This document shows, piece after piece, positions 1 to 8,727 of a stretch of 64,000 bases of DNA (positions are counted from its first letter, which is position 1; the number at the start of each line of letters is the position of its first letter). This DNA comes from Zingiber officinale (lineage: Eukaryota > Streptophyta > Magnoliopsida > Zingiberales > Zingiberaceae). The stretch lies in assembly GCF_018446385.1 (NCBI RefSeq), contig NC_056005.1, positions 65,632,239 through 65,696,238 of the forward strand. The letters are read 5' to 3'. The notes under the pieces are model-generated. The model searched no databases and was not told where the DNA came from. It saw only the letters and a list, made by a program, of their open reading frames with translations. The position numbers were made by a program, and so were the translations under genes.

Positions 1-689
1 CTCGGCTCCCATGTTCGACTGGTACCTGCAACCAAAGCAACCTCCTTCTCAGTTGGCTGTGTATTAGTCTGCTCGTGAAGTTCAAACTCAGAAAATAACT
101 CATCTAATTTTAAACAAGACAGGTCCTTGGAGACTTTGTAGGCATCTACCATTGATGCCCACAATGTACTCCTTGGAAATGAGTTTAGAGCGTACCTTAT
201 GACGTCCCGATTCTCGACTTTCTGTCCGATCGCATGAAGAGAGTTGAGGATGTCTTGAATCCGTGCGTGGAGCGAACTCGCAGACTCTCCTTCCTGCATT
301 TTTAGATTGTACAGTTTATTAAATAATAGGTCACACTTACTTACCTTGGTTTCCGAGGTGCCCTCGTGGAGTTCGATTAATTTCTCCCATAGCTCCTTTG
401 CCGTTGAGAATGGACCAGCTCTATTGAGCTCCTCCTTGGTCAACCCACACTGGAGAATGCAGGTCGCTTTGGCATCAGCTTCCACTTTCTTGATTGTGGC
501 AGATTCCCATTTTTCGCAGGGTATAGCCTTGCCGTCTTCGTCGGATGGGAGTAGTAGGTCGGTCTTGATTATCATCCATGTATCGAATTGTGTCTTCAGG
601 AAGGTTTCCATTCGCCCCTTCCAATATCCGAAGTCTTCTCCAGAGAAAAGTGGGGGGCGAACGGTGCTGAATCCTTCTTGTTGGGCCAT
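1..689 (-). CDS. gag: gag polyprotein, copia-type, partial (C-terminus off window)
   Basis: Reading the minus strand from the ATG at 687-689 gives about 229 codons without a stop up to the edge. It starts MAQQEGF and has the copia gag signature PPLFSGEDFGYWKGRM near residues 12-27, followed by the conserved block around GLTKEELNRAGPFS and KELWEKL (roughly residues 80-105). This is the UBN2 gag domain that assembles the virus-like particle in the cytoplasm. The start is supported by the matching ATG context in the 61784 copy, which has stops where this one is open. It lies about 250 bp downstream of the primer binding site. The apparent 87-codon frame at 475-738 on the same strand is a shadow of this gene. 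Confidence 0.85.
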   Translation of the reverse strand, partial: MAQQEGFSTVRPPLFSGEDFGYWKGRMETFLKTQFDTWMIIKTDLLLPSDEDGKAIPCEKWESATIKKVEADAKATCILQCGLTKEELNRAGPFSTAKELWEKLIELHEGTSETKVSKCDLLFNKLYNLKMQEGESASSLHARIQDILNSLHAIGQKVENRDVIRYALNSFPRSTLWASMVDAYKVSKDLSCLKLDELFSEFELHEQTNTQPTEKEVALVAGTSRTWEP

Positions 690-941
690 TTGTAATATCA
701 ACAATATATGTAAAACAAAAACAAGAGAAATGTGCCAAGACTAGGTCTTGGATTAGCAGTGCGGGAAGATAAGGATAAGAAATAATGAACTCGAGTGGTG
801 TTGCACCATCTTCGAGTAAAAATCGATTCGTAAAATAATTAGAATATAGCTAATTAGCTAATTCTAATTGACTCCGAGAAAAACAGAAAATAACCACGAA
901 AAAATGCGTGATTGGTGGTTGCACCAGATCAACGTGACCCC

Positions 942-953
942 GCTCTGATACCA
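942..953 (-). promoter_or_regulatory. Primer binding site (initiator tRNA-Met type)
   Basis: The minus strand reads TGGTATCAGAGC two bases from the LTR end. This is the standard plant retrotransposon primer binding site complementary to the 3' end of initiator tRNA-Met. It fixes the LTR boundary at 956. Confidence 0.9.
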
Positions 954-955
954 AT

Positions 956-2188
956 TGTTGGATCGAGACGCACTAGAGGGGGGGTGAATAACGCTCGCGG
1001 CTATTTCATTCGATTATCGGAATCGTAAAAACTCGTTCAGAAATAACGCAGCAGAAAGTAAATAATAAGGACACGAAGGATTTACTTCGTTCGGAGCCTG
1101 TGAGAACTCCTACTTGAAGTCCCACGATCCTTGATCGCTTCCGGTGGGCAACAACTATAAATTCGTTAAAAGTACAATAAGAGATTTACAATTGTAAGCA
1201 CCAAAATAAATTATACCGACAATAACAGAATCGAAACTGATGTTCAAGGTCGTCGGTATGTCGCAACAGCACCTCGGAAGATCTTGTTAGCAGCACATTT
1301 CAGAAAGGAAGTCTGGAAGTTGTTGTCTTGAACTGCTGTTCGAAACCCCCTTATAAAGGGTGTTAAGGTGCCTTGAAAGCTATTCAAGGCGCCTCCATGC
1401 TGTCGAGTCGCCTGCGTGGATCAAGCTTGAACTGGTCAAATTTTATCTGTTCAAGGAGCCTTATGCCTCATCCAAGGCGCCTTATGACTCCTTCAAGGCA
1501 CCTCCAGAGTGCTTCACATCCAGCTCCAGCTTTGCACCTGAGGCGCCTCCAAGCCCCATGGAGGCGCCTCGAACACTATTCATCCGAGGTTCACTTGTGC
1601 TCCTTTGGTCCTGCAAAAAGTGTTAGTCCCAAACACATACCCTGCAAACCAAAGTTAGCACAATACAACAGAAAATATGATAACAGAGTAATGACAGTCT
1701 CCGGACTGTCCGGGTCTGACTTCCGATTTCCGTCCGGAAACCCTAGGTCGACCCGACGCCTACTGTTCCCTCTACGGGGAACGCGTCCTCACCTACTCCA
1801 CTCAGGAGATTTACCTGCTGCCAGTGCGATCCTCCAGATCGACTGGACTTTTGCTCAGCACTCGACGCTTCCGGACTTTCTGCTGGACATCCGCTTCCCG
1901 GCTAGTCCAGTCTTTCACCTGGTTCGCGACACCAGGACTTTCCACCTAGGGTTACCACCCCCTAGGACTTTTGCCTGAAGCCATCGACCTGCCAAGACTT
2001 TCCGCATAGGGTTACCACCCCCTATGACCTAGGGTTACCACCCCCTAGGGTTTTCCCTTTGCCTAACCGCAGCTAGGACTTTCCTGAAATACTCAAGCAG
2101 ACTTGTTAGATCACAAAACACCTCAACTTTGAATCCTTTGCCATTATCAAAACATGAGTTCGATCGTCGGATGCTTCCCGCACCAACA
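956..2188 (-). repeat. 5' LTR of the SIRE-like copia element (1233 bp)
   Basis: Ends are TGTTGG...CCAACA, a 6-bp terminal inverted repeat, and the inner end abuts the primer binding site. The region near 1345-1360 reads TTATAAAGGG on the plus strand (TATA-like on the minus strand). It contains several GGCGCC-centred palindromes (about 1385-1570) and clustered copies of an ACCACCCCCTAGG-type motif (about 1945-2050). The outer edge at 2188 falls inside a gypsy RT reading frame. Open frames within it, including a 201-codon one at 1373-1978 on the opposite strand, look non-coding. Confidence 0.85.
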
Positions 2189-2602
2189 ATCAATACATAC
2201 CCACCATTTGTTTCCTGGCTTAGAGACCAAGACCACATTAGCTAGCCAATTAGGGAATTGTACCTCCCTGATGTAACCAGCTTCCATGAGTTTAGTCACT
2301 TCTTCCTTGATGATCTGATTCTGTTCTGCACTGAAATTTATTTTTCTTTGCATGACCGGCAGGGCATCTAGGAAAACATGCAAAGAGTGCTCCATTACCG
2401 AAGGGGAAACACCCATGACTTCTTTGGGCATCCAAGCAAAGACATCATTGTTTTTCTTCAAGCACTGAACCAGCTCGGCTTTCAATGTAGGATCAAGATC
2501 GGCCGCGACATAAGTGGTAGCTTCAGGTCGACCGATTTGTATCTGGACTTCTTCCTTTTCTTCAAAAACCAAAACATATGACTTTTCTTGAATGGCATTA
2601 AC
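2189..2602 (-). pseudogene. pol: Ty3/gypsy (Tat-type) reverse transcriptase, N-terminal fragment
   Basis: The minus strand from about 2600 to 2189 encodes the linker and start of a gypsy RT. Visible pieces are the pre-RT segment DVFAWMPKEVMGVSP, then EEVTKLMEAGYIREVQFPNWLANVVLV and the start of the motif that normally reads WR(V/M)CIDY, here WWVCIDC. The frame is cut by the copia LTR at 2188, so palm motifs are absent. The missing upstream part (protease and gag) continues beyond CACTA-1 at 12157-14150 on the same strand. The two halves join across the AAC target duplication, which shows they are one interrupted element. Confidence 0.8.
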
Positions 2603-2624
2603 CACTACAAGAATTTTTAGATTT

Positions 2625-2890
2625 AACCACACCTAATAGACAATAGTTTTTCAAGAAATTGTTGTCTTTTTCCCATTTAACAATAGTTTTATTGAAAACT
2701 GTTGTTGTTCACCATAATATTTTTTAAATAACAACAGTTTTTCAAAACACTGTTGTCTAATGTGTGTCGAAGACAACGGTTTTAAAAAACTATTGTCTTT
2801 TAGTGTTGCTTATGTGATAATATACAACAGTTTTATTAAGCTGTTGTCTATTGAATGTTGTTGAATCCTAAAAACACAACAGTTTTTTTA
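2625..2890. repeat. Left subterminal repeats of CACTA-1
   Basis: Repeated direct and inverted copies of a 10-14 bp core of the form ACAACAGTTTT / AAAACTGTTGT. They mirror the array at 11875-12130. In En/Spm-type elements such subterminal repeats are the transposase-binding sites; that role is inferred here. Confidence 0.8.
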
Positions 2891-3041
2891 ACTTCATGAA
2901 AAAAAACCTAAAACCCACTTCTCTGTGACTCTTCAAACGAACAAAAACCTATCTCCGACTCCTCCTCTATGATTCCTCCGCGAAAGACGCTCCTCGTCGC
3001 TCTCGCTACTTTTTGGCGCTTCCTTACAGCTTTGTCAACAG

Positions 3042-3253
3042 CCATGGAGGGGCAACGTGTCTCCAAGAAGCCTAACCGCGCCTCTTCTTCCTCCCAGCCA
3101 TGGAGGAAAGCACAAGCGAAACCCTAACCACGCCTCTTCTTCCTCCCAGCCATGGAGGAAAGCACAAGCAAAACCCTAACCGCGCCTCTTCTTCCTCCCA
3201 GCCATGGAGGGGCAATGTGTCTCCAAGAAGCCTGCTTCATCAGTCTACATTGA
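3042..3253 (+). repeat. 52-56 bp tandem repeat at the start of the captured exon
   Basis: CCATGGAGG recurs at 3042, 3098, 3150 and 3202, defining three near-identical units (56, 52 and 52 bp) and a fourth partial one. Each unit carries an ATG in the same context and a CCTCTTCTTCCTCCCAG stretch. The last ATG (3204) is the one in frame with the downstream auxilin-like coding segment. Confidence 0.8.
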
Positions 3254-3535
3254 CATCTTCGGAGGTCCTCCCTGTTTCGCCGCCTCTCCTTTCCCTTCCC
3301 GCCCCTACAACTACGCGGAGATTTTCAGAGGTTCAGGGACCTCCTGTAGCATCCCCTTCCTCGATCTTCCCCCGGAGACGTACGACCTTGATGGTGATAC
3401 TGCAGTAGTGCGCGACGGCCCTGGATTTGACTACTCTGAGGTCGTCGGGGACTTGAACTTTTGGGAATTTTCTGTACCGCATGAGGACTTATTTTCCTCG
3501 AGTCGGGGCGTGGAAGTCGGTTCCACGAACGGGAG
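3204..3535 (+). pseudogene. Captured exon 1 of an auxilin-like / J-domain protein gene
   Basis: The frame starting MEGQCVSKKPASS contains DIFGGPP, then YAEIF (about residue 39) and SIPFLDLPPE, followed by an acidic stretch and VPHEDLFSS. The arrangement 'D-[IV]-F-G-G-P-P ... Y-x-E-[IV]-F ... S-x-I-P-x-[LF]-D-L' is typical of the N-terminus of plant auxilin-like clathrin-uncoating J-domain proteins, as I remember that family; I could not run a search. A plausible splice donor follows at about 3535 (GGGAG then GTGTGC). The J domain itself is absent. It sits inside CACTA-1, so transduplication is the simplest explanation. The open frame runs on to 3734 but looks intronic there. Confidence 0.45.
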
Positions 3536-3735
3536 GTGTGCTTCTGAATCTCTTTTGTTAGCTGTCATTGTCGAGTGGTATTTTGTTGGTGTTGTGTGGA
3601 AAAAGATCACCTTTTTGTCGGCTAATGGCTTTCTCCTTTCTGTAGCTGGCAGTGATAGATTGTTCACCTTACAGGTTAGGAAAACTTTACAATTGCGGTT
3701 TCTTGTTATTTATCTTTCTCCATCTTTTTTATGAT

Positions 3736-5138
3736 TTTCTTCCTATTGATTGTGAGGTTCATGTTCTCTGCAAGATTATTTTTAATGGTGCAGTTTTTTT
3801 TCAAAAAAATATTCTACTGCTGACATGACCATATATATGAGTGAAAGGTAAGTATTTGTTTGGTTTAGCGACGAAAATATTACACCGCTAATGAACAGTT
3901 TTCTTGTTGTGTTGTTTGGTTATTCATTGAATTTTACCTCTGCATACATGATATTATCTTGTTCTTTGAATGTCTAAACATAAAGATGAAATTTTTCGGC
4001 TATTTTTTAGTTCACGAACAGAAGCTCATCATTGTTGAAATTCCCCTTTCTACTGTCATCATTTTTAAAGTCATAATTCCCAGACCTTTGGTTTCCTAAC
4101 TATGCTACTGTGCATTATGAAATAGACAACTCTTATTTGGAAGCTTACACTCAAATTGACAACAAGTTAAAGTATGTACTTGTATGTTTTACACTACCAA
4201 TCCCATTGCTTGTGTTTGCATATCACTTGACAATCTTTAACATGTGTCTCTATTCATCTAGTTCAAAGGATAAATAATTAGTTTTTTTGTTCTTGTACCA
4301 TATAAGAGTTTTGTGTTTTTTCTTTCCCATTTAAAATGAGTTTTTGACAATCAAACTTGGCTTGTAGTGATAGTATCAAAATTTGTATCAGTATACTTTA
4401 TCTAAGTGATTGTTTGAACAGTTTTATAGCATGCATCTTGACAATTAATATAATTTTGAAGATCACTATCAAGGAAGAATGTTCAAAGGAAAGTAAAGGC
4501 TAAGGAGAAGAAACCATATACTCCATTGCCTCTTCATCGACATCTAAGTAGAAAATCTCATTCATTTCCTTCCTCATTTTCTTAATTAAAAATGTTTATA
4601 GTCTACCTTTGATGTAATCACCCATGCATATTCTATGCTTGAAGTTAATGTATTTGTTCTTTGGTCTTATTTCTAATGTCCATTTCTTCCTCTTAGGAAC
4701 ATCATGTGTTGACAAGTAATGGCCCTATTAATATTTCAGTTTCTGTACATGGTGATCTAGAAAAGCTTACACTTCTTACTTCTCCAAATCTTGAATTAAA
4801 TCGTAAGTTAGATTAAATTACAGTTACTTTATCATTTCTTAGTTTTTTTTCTTAACTTACATTTGCAATATTTGCATCTCGATTCATTCGATTATGTTCA
4901 CTTTGTATTCAACATGAAGCTAAAAGGTGTTTTGTACATATTAAAGACTCTTTGGTGGTTTTTTTAGTTTCAATCTACTGCTCTTTTTAGCATCTTTATC
5001 CTGCTATAATGTTATTCTTTAAGATTATGTTGCATTGATTTCTAAAAGTTGCATGACATCTCTCTACTCTGCCTTCAAAACTAATGATTTATGTTGTTTC
5101 AGGTAATTACTATAGCCATTCCTACTATAGTTGGTGAA
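3736..5138 (+). other. CACTA-1 internal region, AT-rich, intron-like with exon-like islands
   Basis: About 1.4 kb of T-rich sequence resembling plant introns. Two GC-richer islands stand out: about 4470-4550 and about 4697-4805 (the second begins after TCTTAG and can read EHHVLTSNGPINISV). They could be further exons of the captured gene, but I cannot identify them. The first island ends in a segment (CATCTAAGTAGAAAATCTC, 4538-4556) that recurs near 11638-11656, so part of the element's interior is duplicated. Confidence 0.35.
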
Positions 5139-5249
5139 AACCTTAACACGTTCATGACTTTAAAATAGTATATTCCAGATTTTCTTAAGGTGAGGACACA
5201 AATTTGATGAGGAATATACTCTATAAGATGCTAACATCTAAATTGGTAT
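5139..5249 (+). repeat. 111-bp direct duplication, left copy
   Basis: Identical, by eye, to 10821-10931. The two copies flank the rearranged chromovirus insert exactly. This is far longer than the 5-bp duplication made by retroviral-type integration. Confidence 0.9.
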
Positions 5250-5665
5250 TGTCACGCCCCAGGTAGTCCCTGTCCGAAGAAATTTCGGCAGCATCTCCCC
5301 TGTACGGCGGACAATATGAATCTCAGTATACATATATCTATACCTCGGCCACACTCGGCCGGAACAATACAATACAAATAAGAAACAACCACGCAGTTTA
5401 TATCAATATTCCACACAGCTCAACATATAATCAGTCCACGCAGTTTAATAAGGAAGAACGATATAAAACCAACGAAGATATACGTACACATCCTACTCCA
5501 CTACAACGAAGAAAACAAATCCACGAAGTAGTGTGAAAATCTGCAGCGGAAAACAAAAGCAGCAAACCCAAAGGTTCGACATAAAGTCCACAATACAAAC
5601 CCACAATACAAGTATACGTATAAAAGCGAATACAGAAAACGATATCTAGAAATCCTCGCGACCAA
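5250..5665 (-). repeat. Terminal fragment of chromovirus LTR
   Basis: Begins TGTCACGCCCC on the plus strand, the complement of the LTR end GGGGCGTGACA also seen at 50715, 58691 and 63761. It shares with the LTR at 62450-63761 the order: GAGGA-T-TTC block, CCG-GAGTG-like 'GCCGAGTG' motif, and GGGGAGATGCTGCCGAAAT near the end. It joins the integrase frame at about 5665 with loss of the integrase C-terminus, the chromodomain and most of the LTR. Confidence 0.75.
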
Positions 5666-7040
5666 GGGGCTAGCTTACCTCGGAGACCAAATCTCTTCAC
5701 CCCTTTCGTGGGTGAAACTCTAAGAAATACATGATCACCAATGGAGAACTCCAGGGGTCTCCGTCTCTGATCAGCATAACTTTTCTGACGGTCCTGGGCC
5801 TCTAACATCCTCCGTCTGATAGTGCGAACCAGCTCCGCATCCTGCTGAGCTCTCTGAGGTCCTACCAACTGAGCCTCCCCAACCTCTTCCCAGAGGACGG
5901 GTGTCCGACAAGGCCTACCATACAACGCCTCAAACGGTGCCATCTGGATAGCCGAATGATAGCTGTTGCTGTAGGCGAACTCCACTAATGGCAGGTGGTC
6001 CTCCCAACTGCCTCCGAAGTCCATGACACAAGACCTCAGCAAGTCCTCCAATGTCTGAATAGTCCGCTCTGACTGCCCATCTGTCTGCGGATGGAATGCC
6101 GTACTGAAACGAAGCCGTGTGCCCAAGGCCTGCTGCAGACTCTGCCAGAACCGGGACGTGAATCGTGGGTCTCTATCTGATATAATACTCAATGGAACAC
6201 CATGCAATCTGATAACCTCTCGACAATATAGCTCTGCTAATCGATCCAGAGAATCAGTCTTCCGGATCGCTATAAAATGTGCGGATTTGGTTAATCGGTC
6301 AACGATTACCCAAATCGCATCATGGCCTCGACGAGTCCTAGGCAAACCAACCACGAAATCCATAGTAATGTGCTCCCACTTCCACTCTGGAATAGGGATC
6401 CTCTGAAGTAAACCAGCAGGTCTCTGGTGCTCAGCCTTCACCTGCTGACAAACAAGACACCTAGCTACAAAATCTGCGATGTCTTTCTTCATGCCGTTCC
6501 ACCAATAGGAACGTCTCAAATCGCGATACATACGAGTCCCACCTGGGTGGATAGCAAATCTAGAACGATGAGCCTCCTGAAGTAACTCCTCCATGACCGG
6601 GTGAGACTGAGGTACACATAATCTGCCTCGGAAATAAATACTACCCTCAGCATCTCGTGTAAACTCGGTCTGCTGTCCGGAAGCTATCTGGCTGCCAATG
6701 AACTGTAAATGCTGATCTCCGGCCTGGGCCTCTCGAATCCTCATCCTGATCGACGACTGAGCAATCATGGTAACAAGAATACCCTGCTCTGTCCGTCCCT
6801 GCTCCTCAAGGCCCAACTCGGAGAATCCCTGAATCAAGTCCGTGACTAAAACTCGGTGACAAGCTAAAGTCCCTCTGGACTTCCTACTAAGTGCATCAGC
6901 AACCACATTAGCTTTACCCGGATGGTAGCTAATAGTACAATCATAATCCTTCAGGAACTTCATCCATCTCCTCTGTCGGAGATTGAGTTCCTTCTGGGTG
7001 AAAATATATTTGAGACTCTTATGATCAGTAAGACTCTTAT
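5660..7040 (-). pseudogene. pol: Chromovirus pol fragment: RNase H C-terminus and integrase (open, truncated)
   Basis: One uninterrupted minus-strand frame. It starts in RNase H ([18 protein letters not shown], then [15 protein letters not shown]) and continues into integrase with the zinc-binding H-H-C-C module ([11 protein letters not shown] ... [11 protein letters not shown]). The DDE core follows: D in ITMDFVVG, D in ISDRDPRF, E in GQSERT. The frame stays typical as far as GLRGKLAP (about 5690), then runs into LTR-derived sequence and stops at 5431. It would have cut and joined cDNA ends in the nucleus. The C-terminal chromodomain seen in the 47931 element is deleted. No stop occurs in the authentic part, which is notable beside its degraded relative. 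Confidence 0.85.
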
Positions 7041-7065
7041 GATCACTAAGTCCATCCATCTCCTA
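7015..7065. other. Inversion junction with duplicated filler
   Basis: On the minus strand GATCATAAGAGTCT occurs twice within about 21 bp at the point where RNase H (DHKSLKY) meets the element leader. Short templated duplications of this kind are characteristic of end joining with filler DNA. The exact breakpoint on the leader side cannot be placed to the base. Confidence 0.7.
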
Positions 7066-7290
7066 CTTGTCGGGTTTCGGATTTACGATACTTTCGTGAG
7101 CATTCCTCGATATTTTCGGATTGTCCGGATTTCCGTCGATTTTCTCGTTTCGGAATTTCGAGGTATTTTGAAGAGGTTCTATTTGGGGCTAAGCAGCGAC
7201 AGGATATCTCCAGACGGCAAATAGGTAATTTAGGTAATTTTTCAGTTCTTATACCTGTAGTGATATCTGGGTAACATTTTCTTTACAGAT
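7066..7290 (+). promoter_or_regulatory. Chromovirus 5' leader (partial) with possible intron
   Basis: Matches in outline the leaders at 50716-50910 and 63762-64000 (GGCAGCGACAGGAT followed by CTCCA). The primer binding site is missing. A GGTAAT-type donor at about 7224 and TTCTTTACAG ending at 7288, just before the gag ATG, suggest a short leader intron (see findings). Confidence 0.5.
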
Positions 7291-8727
7291 ATGCCACCTA
7301 CACGTGTACCGGCACCGAGACGTGGGCGGCCACGTAAGAGGCCGTTAGATTCTCCTGAGACAGAGTCTTCAGAGAGGTCTGGTAGGGTTGAGCCTGTCCG
7401 TCAGGGGCAGACTCCTCAGGTCATTGTGGGTACGGGTGCTTATCAGACCCCGATAGCTCCGACTTCCGAGGTACCTACCTCGACTGTACCACCAGTGGTA
7501 CCACCGTCGGCATATTCAGCACCTCCCCCAGCAGTAGTACCCGCAGTATACCCGGCAGCCCCTCTAGCCGCGCCTGCTACTACGTACTTGGCACCCCAGA
7601 TACCTGCGCCGGTTACTGCACACCCGGCACCCGCACCAGCAGTACCGGTTACTCCTTATCCGGTACCGCCCACCGTACCTCCAGTCGCCCCTACTTATGC
7701 CTACTCAGCAGTTCCACCAGCAGTACCCATTCCAGGTTATACGACAGCACCAGTGGTACCTCTTCCGGCCTATCCCTCAGTACCACCCATAGGATCAGTT
7801 CCAGTGGCTCTACCTAGTTCCGCAGCAATCCCTACTGGTATAGTTGCGGCATGAGCACGGATCCCAGCCTTAGCCGAGTCGATGAAGAGTCGATTCACAT
7901 TATTCCGCGGGGAGACTGATCCGATCATAGCTCAGTCCTGGATTGAGACTATGGAGCGGACATTCTTTTACATGGCCTGCTCCGAGTGGGAGAAGGCCGA
8001 GCTAGCTGCTTACCACCTGCGAGATGGGGCAGAGATCTGGTGGGACACACAGCGCTCCATCATAGGCGATCAGCATATTACCTGGACGAGATTTAGGGAG
8101 GCATTCAAGAGTCAGTATTTTCCCCGAGCATATCAGATGACTCTTCGACAGGATTTTCTTAGTCTGCGGCAGAATAACCGCTCAGTGATGGAGTATAATG
8201 CTGAATTTAATCGGCTGGCCAGATTCTGTCCTGAGTTAGTTGCCGATGACAGATCTCGTATGCTTCAGTTTGTCCAGGGACTGGACGGGCATCTTCAGCT
8301 GAAGATTTCTGGCTTTAGTACTGCATCATACACCGAGACACTGGATAGAGCCCTCATGATTGAGTCTACTCATCGGAGAGTGAATGCAGATAAGAAGAGG
8401 AAGCAGACTGATCGGACTTCCGGACAGAGCCAGCAGCCACAGACTACTGGACAGCAGCAGAGCAGTCGCACTCAGACGGGTCAGGGTACTTCTGGGTCAT
8501 CTGGCCGATCCCAGAAATCAGGAAAGTCTTCCTCAGGACGTTCCCGGTCTTCTCAGCAGAACCGGAAACAGTCCACCGATGACTCGCACTGCACCCGATG
8601 CGGATCCTGAGATCACATCACCTCTGCATGTACTCTGGGACAGTCAGTTTGCTATTATTGCAAACTGCCTGGGCACATCAGCCGAGGTTGTTCGCTGAAG
8701 GCCCAGCATGTAGCTTCCGGAGTTTCT
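7291..8727 (+). pseudogene. gag: Chromovirus gag, two in-frame stops
   Basis: One reading frame from ATG 7291, in the same frame as the downstream protease-RT. Residues 1-20 are basic and A/T-hook-like (RRGRPRKR). Residues 40-185 are very rich in Pro, Ala, Val and Tyr. The Retrotrans_gag domain follows (FRGETDPIIAQSWIETMERTF at about 7897, later EYNAEFNRLARFCPEL). Then come a Gln/Ser-rich linker and two CCHC zinc knuckles: CTRCG...H....C at about 8590-8630, and [14 protein letters not shown] at about 8653-8694. Stops are TGA at 7852-7854 and TGA at 8608-8610 (inside the first knuckle); both need only one base change from sense. Gag would form the particle and bind the RNA. Confidence 0.85.

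Larger units (their letters stand above)
1..2188 (-). mobile_element. Ty1/copia (SIRE/Maximus-like) element, 5' part, truncated by window edge
   Basis: Minus-strand copia element entering the window with its 5' LTR (956-2188), a primer binding site (942-953), a leader and gag (689 to 1). Protease, integrase and RT would lie beyond the left edge. It interrupts the Tat-type gypsy RT at 2189, so it is younger than that element. The gag and LTR closely resemble the plus-strand copy at 60351-62449 and, more distantly, the copies at 15880-18575 and 33464-34396. The lineage name is inferred from the gag style (UBN2-type domain) and is tentative; copia itself is secure. Confidence 0.85.

Noticed and set aside
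475..738. 87-codon minus-strand frame
   Set aside because: Shadow of the real gag frame, which starts at 689 in another phase and has the conserved copia gag motifs.
1373..1978. 201-codon plus-strand frame
   Set aside because: Lies wholly inside a copia LTR on the strand opposite to the element. Its low-complexity Pro/Ser/Arg content comes from LTR repeats.
6119..6406. 95-codon plus-strand frame
   Set aside because: Antisense to the well-supported integrase frame.
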